A stretch of DNA of 64,000 nt from Hirschia sp964342355 (GTDB lineage Bacteria; Pseudomonadota; Alphaproteobacteria; Caulobacterales; Hyphomonadaceae), in NCBI GenBank assembly GCA_964342355.1, contig CAYFFG010000001.1, forward strand, positions 248,001 to 312,000, in the 5' to 3' direction. Within the stretch, counting starts at the first letter, position 1, and the number at the start of each line of letters is the position of its first letter. The translations under genes and the position numbers were made by a program. Of the stretch, positions 62,319 to 64,000 are shown piece by piece. Under the pieces are notes generated by a model. It saw only the letters and a list, made by a program, of their open reading frames with translations, ran no database searches and was not told the origin of the DNA.

Positions 62319-63383
62319 TTAGTCTTCAAGTTCTAGTGCGGTGGCGATGTCGCGCCAGTCTACGTATTTGAAGTTCTGGTTGTCGTTCGGAAGCGTATTA
62401 GCGTCGTCCTGCACTACAAACAAACCTTTGGGCAGATCTGCGCCTAAAGGCGTTGAGATGACAGCCAGACCGTCCGTGTGGGAGACACCATCGACCGTAC
62501 GATCAGCATTATCTTTGATGTTGAAAATGCCGATTTTGGCGTGTGGCGCCTTGCGGTCATAAACGACATAGCGGTCTGCTGCTTGTGCTGACACGATAAC
62601 GTATCCTGCGCCATCTTTGCCTTTGTAGATGTCGATACCTTCTACATCCATTACGAGGCCGTCGTCATTGGCGATTGTGTCGATGCTCTCGCGTTTTACT
62701 TCAACGCCGTTGTCATGAGTAACCTTCCAGAAGCCGTATTCTTCTTCGCCCAGGAATAATACGCCAGCTGGGTCATCGTTGGCGCAGCCTTCCATCTGGC
62801 CGCCAAACGTCCAGACGCCCGCTTCTTCAATACCCATAGTGTTGATGTCGATCTTATGGACAATCACCTTAGCAGTCTTCGTGTTCACAAATGACAGAAG
62901 CGTGTTGTTATCTTTAGATAAACCAAGGCAGTAGCCGTAAACCTCTGGTTCAGAAACCGGAATGTCACCAATAACCTTGACTGTGCCGGTGAGTTCTTCG
63001 ATTTCCATCAGGGTGATGGAGTTTGAGGTGCGGTTGGATGCAGCTGCGATGTGGCGCACACCGCTGTCAGCAAGTACGGAACGCACGTCAACATTGTTAA
63101 CGTTGCCAACCGGCAGATACTGGGTCTGATTGCCTTTCAGATCATAGACATAAATGCCTGATTGCTTGTTTGTGCCCAGCACAAGTGATTTTTCAGGATT
63201 GCTTGGATTCCACCAGATCGCCGGGTCATCGGCAGCATCTTCTGAACTTTCAACAGCAGGCGTTTCAGCAAATGGCGTAACAGACACAACGCCTAATTCT
63301 TCATTGCTTTTATAGGTCGGCGCAGTTTCACAAGCTGCAATCGCAACCAATGCGGACAAGGACATGAGCGAAAGACGTAGCAT
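62319..63383 (-). CDS. Beta-propeller phytase lipoprotein
   Basis: 354-residue predicted lipoprotein (lipobox AIAAC). It is a six-bladed beta-propeller phytase (BPP) that would release phosphate from phytate in a calcium-dependent way. Family segments: DAADDPAIWWNPSNPEKSLV, GTNKQSGIYVYDLKG, VDVR, DVEGIDIYKG, and SHTDGLAVI. The frame extends to 63479, but GGGAGC before the ATG at 63383 and the signal peptide set the start. It lies downstream of a TonB-dependent receptor on the same strand, a recurring pairing that suggests phytate-derived uptake. Confidence 0.88.
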   Translation of the reverse strand: MLRLSLMSLSALVAIAACETAPTYKSNEELGVVSVTPFAETPAVESSEDAADDPAIWWNPSNPEKSLVLGTNKQSGIYVYDLKGNQTQYLPVGNVNNVDVRSVLADSGVRHIAAASNRTSNSITLMEIEELTGTVKVIGDIPVSEPEVYGYCLGLSKDNNTLLSFVNTKTAKVIVHKIDINTMGIEEAGVWTFGGQMEGCANDDPAGVLFLGEEEYGFWKVTHDNGVEVKRESIDTIANDDGLVMDVEGIDIYKGKDGAGYVIVSAQAADRYVVYDRKAPHAKIGIFNIKDNADRTVDGVSHTDGLAVISTPLGADLPKGLFVVQDDANTLPNDNQNFKYVDWRDIATALELED

Positions 63384-63509
63384 TTTAAAAGCTCCCAAGG
63401 CTGGCGACTTGTGTATATCGCTGAATTTCAAGACGTGGATAACAAATGGCCTGCCGATCATCAAAGACCGGCAGGCCAATTATGTTTAGCGGTTCTCGCT
63501 GGCGCTCAC

Positions 63510-64000
63510 TTAGTAAGTGTAGCGCACACCGAGTTTCGCTGTGTAACCGTACTCATCGTACTGTGACAGAGCATAGCCGCGAGAAGTGTCAAAGACAGCG
63601 TGTTCTGGCTCGTCTGTGATGTTGGACAGTTCGCCCACAATTTGGAACTGGTCTGTTACAGCATATTTGGCTGTAAAGTCCAGTTGCTGACGCGCACGGT
63701 AGAAGCGGTCGTTGCCGTTTTCGATGTCGAGTTCGTCAATGTAACCACCGCGGTATGTTAGCGCCAGGCGCATGTCGAGGCCGTATTTGTCGTAACCGAT
63801 AACAACGTTACCCAGCTCGTCAGATGTTCTTGGCAGAGCAATCTCACGGAAAGTCCCATCCGGTCTTTGGACCTGAGTGGATGAGTCGATCAATGTGTAG
63901 TTCGCGCCAACCAACAGACCGCCGAACGCGCCCGGAAGAATGTCTTCAAATGTCTGTTGGAAGTTGAATTCCAAACCTGTGACTGAAGCATCACCTAAAT
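63510..64000 (-). CDS. C-terminal part of a TonB-dependent receptor (partial)
   Basis: About 163 residues in frame from the window edge to the TAA at 63510. Beta-barrel strands are plain (LGDASVTGLEFNFQQTF; GFGGLLVGANYTLID-like; DMRLALTYRGGYIDE), ending AKLGVRYTY with an aromatic last residue. The rest lies beyond 64000. It precedes the phytase gene by about 130 bp. Likely takes up phytate products or a related ligand; the ligand is inferred from the neighbour. Confidence 0.85.
   Translation of the reverse strand, partial: LGDASVTGLEFNFQQTFEDILPGAFGGLLVGANYTLIDSSTQVQRPDGTFREIALPRTSDELGNVVIGYDKYGLDMRLALTYRGGYIDELDIENGNDRFYRARQQLDFTAKYAVTDQFQIVGELSNITDEPEHAVFDTSRGYALSQYDEYGYTAKLGVRYTY

Overview
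The window looks like chromosomal DNA of an alphaproteobacterium of moderate GC, most likely from the Caulobacterales (Hyphomonadaceae-like). The grounds are a PodJ-like polarity protein with a CtrA-type box in front of it, a TipF-like degenerate EAL protein next to cheY-cheZ, a hisS-hisZ-hisG operon, a TIGR02186/TSUP pair, DUF3035 and SapC proteins, and the order ribF-ileS-lspA-DUF3035-mutL. The genus is an inference. I see no tRNA, rRNA, CRISPR array, insertion sequence or prophage.

Layout. 1-6.6 kb: tail of an upstream gene with a strong terminator, an OmpA-family lipoprotein, a TSUP permease overlapping TIGR02186, and a 3.9-kb podJ-like gene. 6.9-12.7 kb: a beta-oxidation operon (MerR regulator, acyl-CoA dehydrogenase, thiolase, FadJ-type protein) ending in a terminator. 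12.8-16.4 kb: stress and envelope genes. 16.4-18.1 kb: a C5 cytosine methyltransferase with a Vsr repair endonuclease. 18.1-30 kb: lipid, envelope and redox genes, a second thiolase, a VanX-like dipeptidase, Zur with a thioesterase, and OmpW. 30-38.7 kb: a VWA lipoprotein, a DUF885 protein, SapC, a DsbD/ScsB-like reductase and small proteins. 38.8-42.4 kb: hisS-hisZ-hisG. 42.4-46.1 kb: groES-groEL with a CIRCE element, csaA and an SDR. 46.2-49.9 kb: a DUF262/DUF1524 protein (possible defence), an FAH-family enzyme and a degenerate metallo-beta-lactamase-like protein. 50-53.8 kb: a structured candidate RNA, a tipF-like gene, a HAD hydrolase and cheZ/cheY. 53.9-62.3 kb: a long plus-strand run of maoC, ribF, ileS, lspA, DUF3035, mutL and a GyrI-like gene. 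62.3-64 kb: a beta-propeller phytase and the end of a TonB-dependent receptor.

The most interesting signals are small and regulatory. There is a 26-codon ORF with six isoleucines and a good ribosome binding site just before ileS. A candidate small RNA with its own TTGACA promoter and terminator sits behind hisG. A promoter is followed by three consecutive perfect hairpins with C-rich loops ahead of the tipF-like gene. A structured intergenic region with a T-run lies at 24.9-25.0 kb. A TTAA-N7-TTAA box precedes the podJ-like gene. Protein oddities include a CheZ ending in two FliM-like motifs, an IleRS whose C-terminal zinc ribbon has lost most cysteines, and a metallo-beta-lactamase-like protein without metal ligands.
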